The translations under genes and the position numbers were made by a program. The notes beneath the pieces were generated by a model. It was not told the DNA's origin. It saw only the letters and a list, made by a program, of their open reading frames with translations, and did not search any database. This document shows, one piece after another, positions 1 to 5,157 of a stretch of DNA of 10,278 bases (within the stretch, counting starts at the first letter, position 1; each line of letters starts with the position of its first letter). This stretch comes from CAZPMT01 sp964587655 (lineage in GTDB: Bacteria; Hydrogenedentota; Hydrogenedentia; Hydrogenedentales; SLHB01): positions 1 through 10,278 of the forward strand of contig CAZPMT010000168.1 in assembly GCA_964587655.1 (NCBI GenBank), in the 5' to 3' direction.

Positions 1-87
1 GCCCTCGCCTTCGCCTTCGCCCTCGCCCTCGCCTTCGCCCTCGCCTTCACCTTCGCCCTCTCCTTCACCTTCGCCCTCGCCTTCGCC
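1..87 (-). repeat. In-frame hexanucleotide repeat encoding (Gly-Glu)n
   Basis: Twenty-nine consecutive codons alternate between Gly (GGC, GGT, GGA) and Glu (GAA, GAG) on the minus strand. The Glu and Gly codons vary, so the alternation is kept at protein level rather than as a perfect DNA repeat. The tract starts right after the PKD domain (NVTV) and reaches the window edge, so its full length is unknown. Repeats of this kind can change length by slippage in steps of six bases without shifting the frame. Confidence 0.9.
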
Positions 88-429
88 GACGGTAACATTG
101 ATGAAGTCTGTCTTAGTGATTTCGCCTTGTTCGAGAAGCGTTCTCACAGAAAGTGACACGCTATACGTACCGGGAGTCGCGTAGGTGTGTGCCGGGTTTT
201 GGACCGTTGCGGAAGCACTGTCACCGAAGTCCCACTGCCACGATTGAATGGGCAGCAGACCTGCGGTGGATTGGTCCGTGAACTGGACCGCGAGCGGCGC
301 CGGCCCCGTTGTGCGGTCGACTGTGAACTCAGCAGTGGGCCCGATAAGCCAGGGACATCCGACAAAAGTCATCGATGACGCCACGATCAGCAGGACCGCG
401 CCGAAGTGGGAATAGCGCAACGCATTCAT
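1..429 (-). CDS. PKD-domain lipoprotein with Gly-Glu repeat tract (C-terminus outside window)
   Basis: This is a partial gene: the reading frame is open to the left edge of the window, leaving 143 residues. The start at 429 is supported by an AGGAGAGGA ribosome binding site a few bases upstream. Residues 1-24 form a signal peptide with a hydrophobic core, ending in a lipobox-like FVGC, so Cys25 is the probable lipidated residue. Its -3 position is Phe, which is not ideal. Residues about 34-114 form a PKD domain (APLAVQF, WQWDFGD, HTYATPGTYSVSL), an immunoglobulin-like fold common in surface proteins. From residue 115 the protein becomes a strict Gly-Glu alternation that continues past the edge. 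Such tracts are usually acidic spacers between domains. No enzymatic domain is visible, so an envelope or surface role is inferred. It lies 280 bp beyond the maf operon and appears to have its own promoter. Confidence 0.85.
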   Translation of the reverse strand, partial: MNALRYSHFGAVLLIVASSMTFVGCPWLIGPTAEFTVDRTTGPAPLAVQFTDQSTAGLLPIQSWQWDFGDSASATVQNPAHTYATPGTYSVSLSVRTLLEQGEITKTDFINVTVGEGEGEGEGEGEGEGEGEGEGEGEGEGEG

Positions 430-544
430 TGAAAGGTTCCTCTCCTCTCATTAGGAGCCACGGTGCACGGATCCCCGATTGTCGCATTTCCGCTACGACC
501 GAACCGCGTCCGCCGTGCTCCCTGTGTCTACTCCAGGCGCGCCT

Positions 545-573
545 CACAGTTTGTCAAACAACGACAAACTGTG
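545..573 (-). repeat. Dispersed palindromic element, copy 1 (intergenic)
   Basis: This is a perfect inverted repeat with arms CACAGTTTGTC (545-555) and GACAAACTGTG (563-573) around a 7-base loop. Read on the minus strand the loop is GTTGTTT, which differs by one base from the GTGGTTT loop of the two other copies (1343-1369 and 2032-2058, plus orientation). This copy therefore sits in the opposite orientation. It lies between the proposed promoter at 614-642 and the start of the PKD lipoprotein gene, so it would be a stem-loop in that mRNA leader. No target-site duplication is visible. Confidence 0.85.
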
Positions 574-613
574 TGAGCAACATACCCCAAGAGCGGTCAT
601 TTGTCGCAAAGCC

Positions 614-642
614 AGCATACAACGATATATGCATTTCGTCAA
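614..642 (-). promoter_or_regulatory. Predicted sigma-70-type promoter for the PKD lipoprotein gene
   Basis: On the minus strand TTGACG (642-637) is followed after exactly 17 bases by TATGCT (619-614). The spacer is AT-rich, in contrast to the GC-rich surroundings. Initiation would be near 607, giving a leader of roughly 175 bases that contains palindrome copy 1. A direct repeat ACGTGAATG (642-650 and 658-666, spaced 16 bp) overlaps and precedes the -35 and could be a regulator site. The rest of the 430-709 gap shows nothing else that I can support. Confidence 0.4.
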
Positions 643-709
643 CGTGAATGCGCGAACACGTGAATGTGGAGAAGCCCCGCAGACCTGGCGTGGAATCGCG
701 AGCAGCCTG

Positions 710-1315
710 CTAGAGGAAGTGGCAGTGTTCGGCATTCATCAAATCGAATAGGCGGTAGCCGAGTTCGCCGAGCAACAGGTCGAGCCGCACGATCGGGAAT
801 CCTAGCACGTTCTGGTAACAGCCGTTGTAACGCGCGACGAGCAGGCTGCCGGGGCCGTCTACGGTATAAGCGCCCGCGCGATCAATGGGGTTCACGGCCG
901 CGACAAAGCGGTCGATTTCGCGGGATGAAAGCGCGCGGAACGTCACTTCAGTCGACTCGTACCCCTCCGCTGTCTTACCGGTGGCCGTTTCGATTAGGGA
1001 CAACCCCGTCAGGACCTTGTGGGTCCTGCCGCTGAGTTCCGCCAACATCGCGCGGGCTTCATCACTATCCACGGGTTTTCCGAGAACGCGATTGCCCAGG
1101 AAGACCAAAGTGTCGGCGGCGATGACGAGTGCGGGGAAGTCCAGCCGTCCGGCAACGTCGTCGCGTTTCGCGCGCGCGTTCGTCACGACCATCGCGGCGG
1201 GTTCGCCCTCGAATCGCTCCTCGGCGCCGCTGACCATGATTTCGAAGTTAATGCCTAGCGCGCGAAGCAGCGCGCGCCGGCGCGGCGAGCCGGAGGCAAG
1301 GACGATCCGGGTCAA
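710..1315 (-). CDS. maf: Maf-like nucleoside triphosphate pyrophosphatase (dTTP/UTP type)
   Basis: The 201-residue length is usual for Maf, which hydrolyses non-canonical or specific nucleoside triphosphates to the monophosphate plus pyrophosphate in the cytoplasm. It has been linked to housecleaning and cell-division arrest. Visible motifs are SGSPRR (residues 8-13, phosphate binding), AADT (66-69, with the catalytic-type Asp68), GKP (79-81), DRAGAY (145-150) and NVLGFP (169-174). The AADT form fits the YhdE-like dTTP/UTP branch rather than the YceF m7GTP branch, which has a GSDQ-type motif; this sub-assignment is inferred. The start codon is TTG at 1315, overlapping the stop of the LolA-like gene as TTGA, with GGAGGG nine bases upstream. 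This suggests translational coupling. It is the last gene of the operon that begins with the GNAT-ProC fusion. Confidence 0.93.
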   Translation of the reverse strand: MTRIVLASGSPRRRALLRALGINFEIMVSGAEERFEGEPAAMVVTNARAKRDDVAGRLDFPALVIAADTLVFLGNRVLGKPVDSDEARAMLAELSGRTHKVLTGLSLIETATGKTAEGYESTEVTFRALSSREIDRFVAAVNPIDRAGAYTVDGPGSLLVARYNGCYQNVLGFPIVRLDLLLGELGYRLFDLMNAEHCHFL

Positions 1316-2133
1316 CGCGCGGCGCCCTCCGCGGGTTGCGGCACAGTTTGTCGTGGTTTGACAAACTGTTCGGCCAACGGTTCGACGATCACGACGTTCT
1401 CCTCGGGCACGACCTTCCCTTTCTGCCCCACGGTTTCCACGACTTCGTCATTGTCGATGATCTTCGTGCCTTCCGGCAACCTAATCAACGTCTTGCCGGG
1501 ATCCAGTTTACCGTTGGTCGCAAAGTCCGTAATCGACGTCTCGACCTCCGATCCGTCATCGTTCTGGATATGGATGCGGTAGGGGAGATAGTCGCTGTCG
1601 CGCAAGTATAACTTCACCTCGCGGAAATGGCTCGACTCCGCGTTTTTCGGACGCAACAAGATCCCGCGCGATCCGATCGGCTTGTCGTTCGTCTCGAAGA
1701 CGGAGACATCATATCCTTCACGAAGGGCCTGCGTGTTGTCGTCAAAGCCCAGGAAGAAGATCTGCGTTTGCGGATTCTCTTCGAGCTTGTAGATCTGCAA
1801 TTGCTTGATATCCGGCTCATACTCATAGGCCCGGCGTCCGTGGATGAGGTAAGTGGTCCCGGCATCGGGCCTCTCGTATCGAAGGACGATGTGTTGCGGC
1901 TTGACGTACACGATAGAACCGCCCGAATCGACCGTTTCCTCCACCGAGGTGTTCTTCTGCGTAAATCGCGCCTCGAGCGAATGGATGGCGTCGCGCTTCT
2001 TCGTGAAGTCGGCAAAGAAGGCATCCAAGGAACAGTTTGCCGTGGTTTGACGAACTGTGGCGTCCGTAGCGGCTGGCGGCGCGTCATTGGCCGCGAAGAC
2101 TGCTACCGCGGCCAACGCAAAGGCCCATGTCAT
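1312..2133 (-). CDS. LolA-like outer-membrane lipoprotein carrier protein, carrying two palindromic elements
   Basis: This is a 273-residue exported protein. Residues 1-15 form a hydrophobic Ala-rich signal segment that lacks the usual Lys/Arg at its start. The start at 2133 is nevertheless supported by AGGAG eight bases upstream and a 4-bp ATGA overlap with the DivIVA gene. Residues about 36-230 resemble the LolA fold: ARFTQ (55-59), GSIVYVKPQHIVLRYERP (72-89), a YLIHG strand, and YEYEPDIKQLQIYKL (103-117). LolA proteins shuttle lipoproteins through the periplasm from LolCDE to the outer membrane. No lolB or lolCDE is seen here, so the exact role is inferred. The protein is longer than a typical LolA because of a linker after the signal peptide (16-35) and a C-terminal tail (about 240-273). 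Each extension contains one copy of the 27-bp palindrome (residues 26-34 and 255-264). Confidence 0.82.
   Translation of the reverse strand: MTWAFALAAVAVFAANDAPPAATDATVRQTTANCSLDAFFADFTKKRDAIHSLEARFTQKNTSVEETVDSGGSIVYVKPQHIVLRYERPDAGTTYLIHGRRAYEYEPDIKQLQIYKLEENPQTQIFFLGFDDNTQALREGYDVSVFETNDKPIGSRGILLRPKNAESSHFREVKLYLRDSDYLPYRIHIQNDDGSEVETSITDFATNGKLDPGKTLIRLPEGTKIIDNDEVVETVGQKGKVVPEENVVIVEPLAEQFVKPRQTVPQPAEGAAR
1343..1369 (+). repeat. Dispersed palindromic element, copy 2 (inside the LolA-like gene, C-terminal tail)
   Basis: The arms are ACAGTTTGTC (1343-1352) and GACAAACTGT (1360-1369), perfectly complementary, with loop GTGGTTT. The element is translated without a stop in the LolA-like gene as EQFVKPRQTV (residues 255-264). 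It ends 27 bases before the TTG start of maf, so in mRNA the hairpin would stand just upstream of the maf ribosome binding site. The loop is identical to that of copy 3. Confidence 0.9.
2032..2058 (+). repeat. Dispersed palindromic element, copy 3 (inside the LolA-like gene, N-terminal linker)
   Basis: The arms are ACAGTTTGCC (2032-2041) and GACGAACTGT (2049-2058) with loop GTGGTTT. Compared with copy 2, two substitutions leave one wobble and one mismatch per strand, so it is a slightly decayed copy. It is translated as TVRQTTANC (residues 26-34), between the signal peptide and the LolA domain. The reading frame relative to the element differs from that of copy 2, and both frames are free of stops. 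Confidence 0.85.
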
Positions 2134-2771
2134 AAATTGGACTCCTCTTCCGAATCGGGGCCGTCGTCCGAGACTGGCTCAAAGCACTCGCCACCACTTC
2201 CGGACGGGCGCCTGTCCTGCGCGTCCGTATGGATGCCGAAAAACACCGTTTCTTCCGAGCCCAAACCCGCGGCCTCTTCCGCCGGGGCCAAGCTATCGAG
2301 CAGCGTCCGGTGCGTCGCGAGCAGCCCCGTCATCTCCTTTCGGAGCCGGCCGCGCTGCTGCTGCAACTGGTTGATCTCCTGTGCAAGCGCCACCGGGAGC
2401 CTCGTGGCCTGCGTCAGAATACGTTCCTTCTCGACGCGCCCCGACTCGATGATGATTTCCGCCTCGCGCCGCGCCGATTCGATGACGTTCTCGCCGAATT
2501 TCTGCGACGTCACGAGCGCGCTACGAAGCGTCTCCTGCATCTGGAGGTACTCTTCCGACTTTGTCTTATATTCCTCGATCCGGTCCTTAAGTTCCCGATT
2601 TTCCCGTACAACCGCCTCGAGCACGTCGGCCACCCGTTCGAGAAAGCCGTCCACTTCCTGGCCTTGATAGCCGCCGAACAACGCCCGGTGAAACCGTTTT
2701 CCGAATATGTCCGCCGGCGTGATGGCCACCTCGCCGCCCAGCACTTCCGTCACAATCCTGTCAGTTCTCAT
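2130..2771 (-). CDS. DivIVA-domain coiled-coil protein
   Basis: The N-terminal region (residues about 17-52 from this start) matches the DivIVA membrane-targeting domain: ITPADIFGKRF, then FGGYQGQEVDGFLERV. A long charged coiled coil follows (about 53-155), then an acidic, low-complexity tail (SDDGPDSEEE). In Gram-positive bacteria DivIVA marks curved membrane at poles and septa. In Gram-negative groups the domain occurs in small proteins next to proC/yggT, and that context is seen here. I chose the ATG at 2771 because GGGAG lies seven bases upstream. An ATG at 2786 would add five residues but has no visible ribosome binding site. The gene begins 40 bases after the GNAT-ProC stop and overlaps the LolA-like start by 4 bp (ATGA), so it is in the same operon. 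The partner and cell location are not shown by the sequence. Confidence 0.88.
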   Translation of the reverse strand: MRTDRIVTEVLGGEVAITPADIFGKRFHRALFGGYQGQEVDGFLERVADVLEAVVRENRELKDRIEEYKTKSEEYLQMQETLRSALVTSQKFGENVIESARREAEIIIESGRVEKERILTQATRLPVALAQEINQLQQQRGRLRKEMTGLLATHRTLLDSLAPAEEAAGLGSEETVFFGIHTDAQDRRPSGSGGECFEPVSDDGPDSEEESNL

Positions 2772-2811
2772 CTGTCGTGCTCCCATGGGAACGAGTCTTC
2801 AAGAGAAAAAC

Positions 2812-4104
2812 TCATTTCCCAAGATCTCTTGATCGCGCCACGGCGGCGGCGACGCCTTCCGCCACAATGCGATCAAATCCACCGGCCCGGAACGCCTCCA
2901 GAGCGGCCTCCGTCGTGCCGCCCTTCGACGTAACGCGTTCACGCAGAACTTGCGCAGGTTCGCCGGATTCTTTGAGCAGCCGGCCCGCGCCCAGCAACGT
3001 CTGCGTAGCGAGGATCCTCGCCTGCGCCGCGTCCAATCCGTGCTGGATCGCCGCTTCCGTCAGGCACTCGACCATATAGAAGAAATAGGCGGGCCCGCTG
3101 CCGCTCAGCGCCGTCACTGCGTCCATGAGACTCTCCGGTACTATTTCAACGATGCCGATCGCTTCGAAGATAGCGCGGGCGGCGGCGGCATCGGCTTCCG
3201 TGCAGTTCGCGCTGAGTGCGATACCTGCGGCGCCCGCGTTAACCATGGCGGGCGTGTTCGGCATCACGCGAACGACGCGGATCTTCTTGCCCAGGTGTTC
3301 TTGAATATGGGAGATCGAGACGCCGGCCGCAATCGAGATCACCCGCGTTTTCGACGTGAGCCCCGGCTTCAGCGACGCCATCGCCTCCGCCATGGCCTGC
3401 GGTTTCACGGCCAGGATCAAGGTGTTCACATTTCGCGCCAACTCCTCCGGCGACCGTACAACAGCGACCCCGAGCGCCTCAGCCTCAGTCCACCTGCCAG
3501 GCGCAACGTCGTATACGGATACCCGGTCAGCCGAGATCGTGCCCGCGGCCAACAGACCCCGCAGAATGGCGCCGCCCATATTTCCAAAACCCAAGAACCC
3601 AAGCGTCCCCGGCAATGGAACGGCCTCCGCGATCCCGGTCTCCTGCGGCGTCAGGCTGCACGTCATCGCGATTTCGTCGCAGTCGGGAAACAACGAACAC
3701 CGCACGCAATCGTTGAACACCTTGTGCGGTAGACTCTGCTTCTCGACCACCGAGAACCCGTGCGCTGAAAAGAAGTCCGGGTTGCGCGTCAGGCAGTAGA
3801 TCCGCGCGATATTGAGTCCGCGCGCCTCTTCAAGGCAAGCGGTCAGGAGCGCGAGGCCGATGCCCCGTCCGCGGAGGTCCGGACGGACCACCAGCGACCG
3901 GATTTCCGCAAGGTCAACCATGTCTATGTGTAGCGCGCAGCATCCCCCGACACCCTGTTCGTCCGCGTACGTATAGAAATCGCGCACGTTCTCGTACAGC
4001 TCCATCAGCGGACGCCGCAGCACCGAGCCCTCTTCCGCGGCGCCGTCCAGCAACCGCTTGATGTCGGCAATCTCAGTGAGTTTCGGTTTCCGAATCGTCT
4101 TCAT
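2812..4104 (-). CDS. proC: Fusion of N-acetylglutamate synthase-type GNAT and pyrroline-5-carboxylate reductase
   Basis: One open frame encodes two enzymes (numbering from the first of three tandem ATGs at 4110). Residues about 5-148 are a GNAT acetyltransferase of the short ArgA type: IRSLVVRPDLRGRGIG (70-85) is the acetyl-CoA loop, and LPHKVFNDCVRCSLFPDCDE (127-146), with four Cys, is typical of these synthases. After a linker (149-167) comes ProC: GFGNMG (174-179, NAD(P)H loop), VMPNTP (282-287), SGSGPAYFF (336-344), and the P5CR signature around VTSKGGTTEAAL (393-404). ProC reduces pyrroline-5-carboxylate to proline; the GNAT would acetylate glutamate for arginine synthesis. Both lengths (about 150 and 265) are normal for stand-alone enzymes. 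GAGGG abuts the first ATG, so the third ATG (4104), six bases away, is the likeliest start. This is the first gene of the proC-divIVA-lolA-maf operon. Confidence 0.9.
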   Translation of the reverse strand: MKTIRKPKLTEIADIKRLLDGAAEEGSVLRRPLMELYENVRDFYTYADEQGVGGCCALHIDMVDLAEIRSLVVRPDLRGRGIGLALLTACLEEARGLNIARIYCLTRNPDFFSAHGFSVVEKQSLPHKVFNDCVRCSLFPDCDEIAMTCSLTPQETGIAEAVPLPGTLGFLGFGNMGGAILRGLLAAGTISADRVSVYDVAPGRWTEAEALGVAVVRSPEELARNVNTLILAVKPQAMAEAMASLKPGLTSKTRVISIAAGVSISHIQEHLGKKIRVVRVMPNTPAMVNAGAAGIALSANCTEADAAAARAIFEAIGIVEIVPESLMDAVTALSGSGPAYFFYMVECLTEAAIQHGLDAAQARILATQTLLGAGRLLKESGEPAQVLRERVTSKGGTTEAALEAFRAGGFDRIVAEGVAAAVARSRDLGK

Positions 4105-4403
4105 CATCATCCCTCAGAGGTCTTGAAAGAATCCTTTGACTTCGTGGGGCGGACTGTTAGTCTGCCGCTTGCCGGTCTCTCTTCACAACCTATCAGCGGG
4201 CGACTCTCCCGTATCCCGATTTCCTGGTTTCTATGAGATAATGCTTGGCAAACGGTCGATCCCGCCCTGCTCACGTTACCGAAGAGGAATGTAATCCCGG
4301 CGCTCAAACGCGCGTCGCGATCTCATACGCGATGCCATGGCGAAAGAGGCCAAGTGGGATAATGGCACTCCCGCCGGCATGAATGCAAACACCATACGCA
4401 GTT

Positions 4404-4428
4404 CGGGCCTGCGTCATGAACAGGCCCG
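4404..4428 (+). repeat. Inverted repeat upstream of the 4492 gene promoter
   Basis: The arms CGGGCCTG (4404-4411) and CAGGCCCG (4421-4428) are perfectly complementary around a 9-base spacer. No T-run follows, so it is not a standard terminator. It ends eight bases before the proposed -35 of the plus-strand promoter, a position suited to an operator. Confidence 0.6.
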
Positions 4429-4436
4429 GCATCGGG

Positions 4437-4465
4437 TTGCGGAAAGCACGGAACTGCGGTATCAT
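4437..4465 (+). promoter_or_regulatory. Predicted promoter of the 4492 gene
   Basis: TTGCGG (4437-4442) and TATCAT (4460-4465) are separated by 17 bases. The -10 matches the consensus at five of six positions, while the -35 matches only in TTG. The leader would be about 20 bases and contains the strong ribosome binding site AAAGGAGG (4478-4485). Confidence 0.4.
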
Positions 4466-4491
4466 GAGGCGCATGGTAAAGGAGGAAAACC

Positions 4492-5028
4492 ATGAATAGA
4501 AATGTGGGGATAGCGATTGTTGCGATTGTTGTACTGGGTCTTGTTTGCGTTGCGGTGTGGCAGGTGTGGTCAAGGGATACGGGAGCGACTGCGGCGCCCG
4601 AGCCGGCGACAGCCAAGAAGACAGTCCCACAGGTTGACAAGAATGCCGCTCCGCCGCCGACAGCCCCGAAGGAAGGCTCGAATGAAGCCCTCAAGGAAGC
4701 CTTCGATAAGGCCCTGAAGGAAGTCGCGAATCAGCCCCCGAGGGAAGTCGCGAAGGAAGCCCCGGCAGGAGAAGATCCGTTCGGAGGCAAGCCGATCACG
4801 GTGGAAACGCTTACCGGGTGCAAGTATACGGAGCGGTTTCAGCAGGGAGATCTGGTTACCGAATTCGCCCCGAACGGGGAATGGAAGGTGAATGGCAAGG
4901 TGCGCGCCAAATGGACAATCGAGGGGGGCAGGGTCAAGATGTACGACGACAAAGGCGAAACCCATTATCTGGACATCGTCGATAACAAACTGATGTTGGA
5001 GGGGCAGGAAATCAAGGTGACCAGATAG
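4492..5028 (+). CDS. Membrane-anchored protein of unknown function
   Basis: I do not recognise a named family. The 178-residue protein starts with a short N-terminus and one hydrophobic segment (residues about 6-24), probably an uncleaved anchor or signal anchor that leaves the rest outside the cytoplasm. Residues 30-65 are rich in Ala, Pro, Thr and Lys, like a cell-wall or periplasmic linker. Residues 65-90 are a charged helical stretch with repeated LKEA/LKEV/VAKEA units. Residues about 100-178 look like a small all-beta domain with alternating short strands (TVETLTGCKYTERF, GEWKVNGKVRAKWTIEGG, LDIVDNKLMLEGQEI), similar in style to small lipocalin-like or META-like folds; this is only a resemblance. 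The start is fixed by AAAGGAGG six bases upstream. It is a single-gene unit that ends at the hairpin terminator at 5088-5130. Confidence 0.8.
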   Translation: MNRNVGIAIVAIVVLGLVCVAVWQVWSRDTGATAAPEPATAKKTVPQVDKNAAPPPTAPKEGSNEALKEAFDKALKEVANQPPREVAKEAPAGEDPFGGKPITVETLTGCKYTERFQQGDLVTEFAPNGEWKVNGKVRAKWTIEGGRVKMYDDKGETHYLDIVDNKLMLEGQEIKVTR

Positions 5029-5087
5029 CCGCTCGGGGGTCGCCGCCATCTCCGCTCATGTGTTTAACCCACGTTGCCTGATTGCAG

Positions 5088-5130
5088 GCCCCGCCCCACG
5101 GCTCGCCGTGGGGCGGGGCTTCGGCTTTTT
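5088..5130 (+). terminator. Rho-independent terminator of the 4492 gene
   Basis: A very GC-rich inverted repeat, 5088-5102 against 5105-5119 (15 complementary bases each; the innermost pairs must open to form a loop), is followed by TTCGGC and then five T (5126-5130). It lies 60 bases after the stop of the plus-strand gene. The converging gene ends at 5158. On the minus strand the hairpin is not followed by a T-run, so termination is best supported for the plus direction only. Confidence 0.85.
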
Positions 5131-5157
5131 GGTCGCGTTTCGCGGCCTCACATACTA

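Larger units (their letters stand above)
4111..4491. other. Divergent intergenic region between the proC operon and the 4492 gene
   Basis: This region of about 380 bases holds the start signals of two divergent units. On the plus side I see a hairpin (4404-4428) and a promoter (4437-4465), listed separately. For the proC operon on the minus strand, only the GAGGG ribosome binding site next to the tandem ATGs is clear. I found no convincing -35/-10 pair in 4111-4300. Short reading frames here (4107-4307 minus, 4337-4495 plus) have no ribosome binding site or recognisable protein and are not called. Confidence 0.5.

Noticed and set aside
1..87. CRISPR-like or satellite reading of the left-edge repeat
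   Set aside because: The period is six bases with no spacers and it is fully explained as Gly-Glu codons in frame with a PKD protein.
701..711. AGCAG-C-CTGCT mini-palindrome at the maf stop as a terminator
   Set aside because: The loop is one base, the stem is five base pairs and no T-run follows.
2229..3732. Long plus-strand frames (2229-2933, 2950-3732) opposite the DivIVA and ProC genes
   Set aside because: They are Arg/Pro/Ser-rich mirror frames caused by high GC content; the minus-strand frames carry clear family motifs.
4148..4166. Small stem GGCGGAC/GTCTGCC in the leader of the proC operon
   Set aside because: It pairs fully only in the plus-strand RNA (one G-T wobble) and has a mismatch in the minus-strand leader, where it would need to act.
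4107..4307. A minus-strand frame of 66 residues ending at the ATG cluster of the GNAT-ProC gene
   Set aside because: Its composition looks random, no ribosome binding site is visible, and it fits better as the leader of the operon.
4337..4495. A plus-strand frame of about 52 codons whose stop overlaps the 4492 start as ATGA, suggesting a leader peptide
   Set aside because: It has no ribosome binding site at 4337 or at the internal ATG 4379, no recognisable protein, and it runs through the hairpin and the predicted promoter.
4304..4694. Minus-strand frames of 108 and 123 residues overlapping the start of the 4492 gene
   Set aside because: They overlap the well-supported plus-strand gene with its strong ribosome binding site and show no family motif or start signal of their own.
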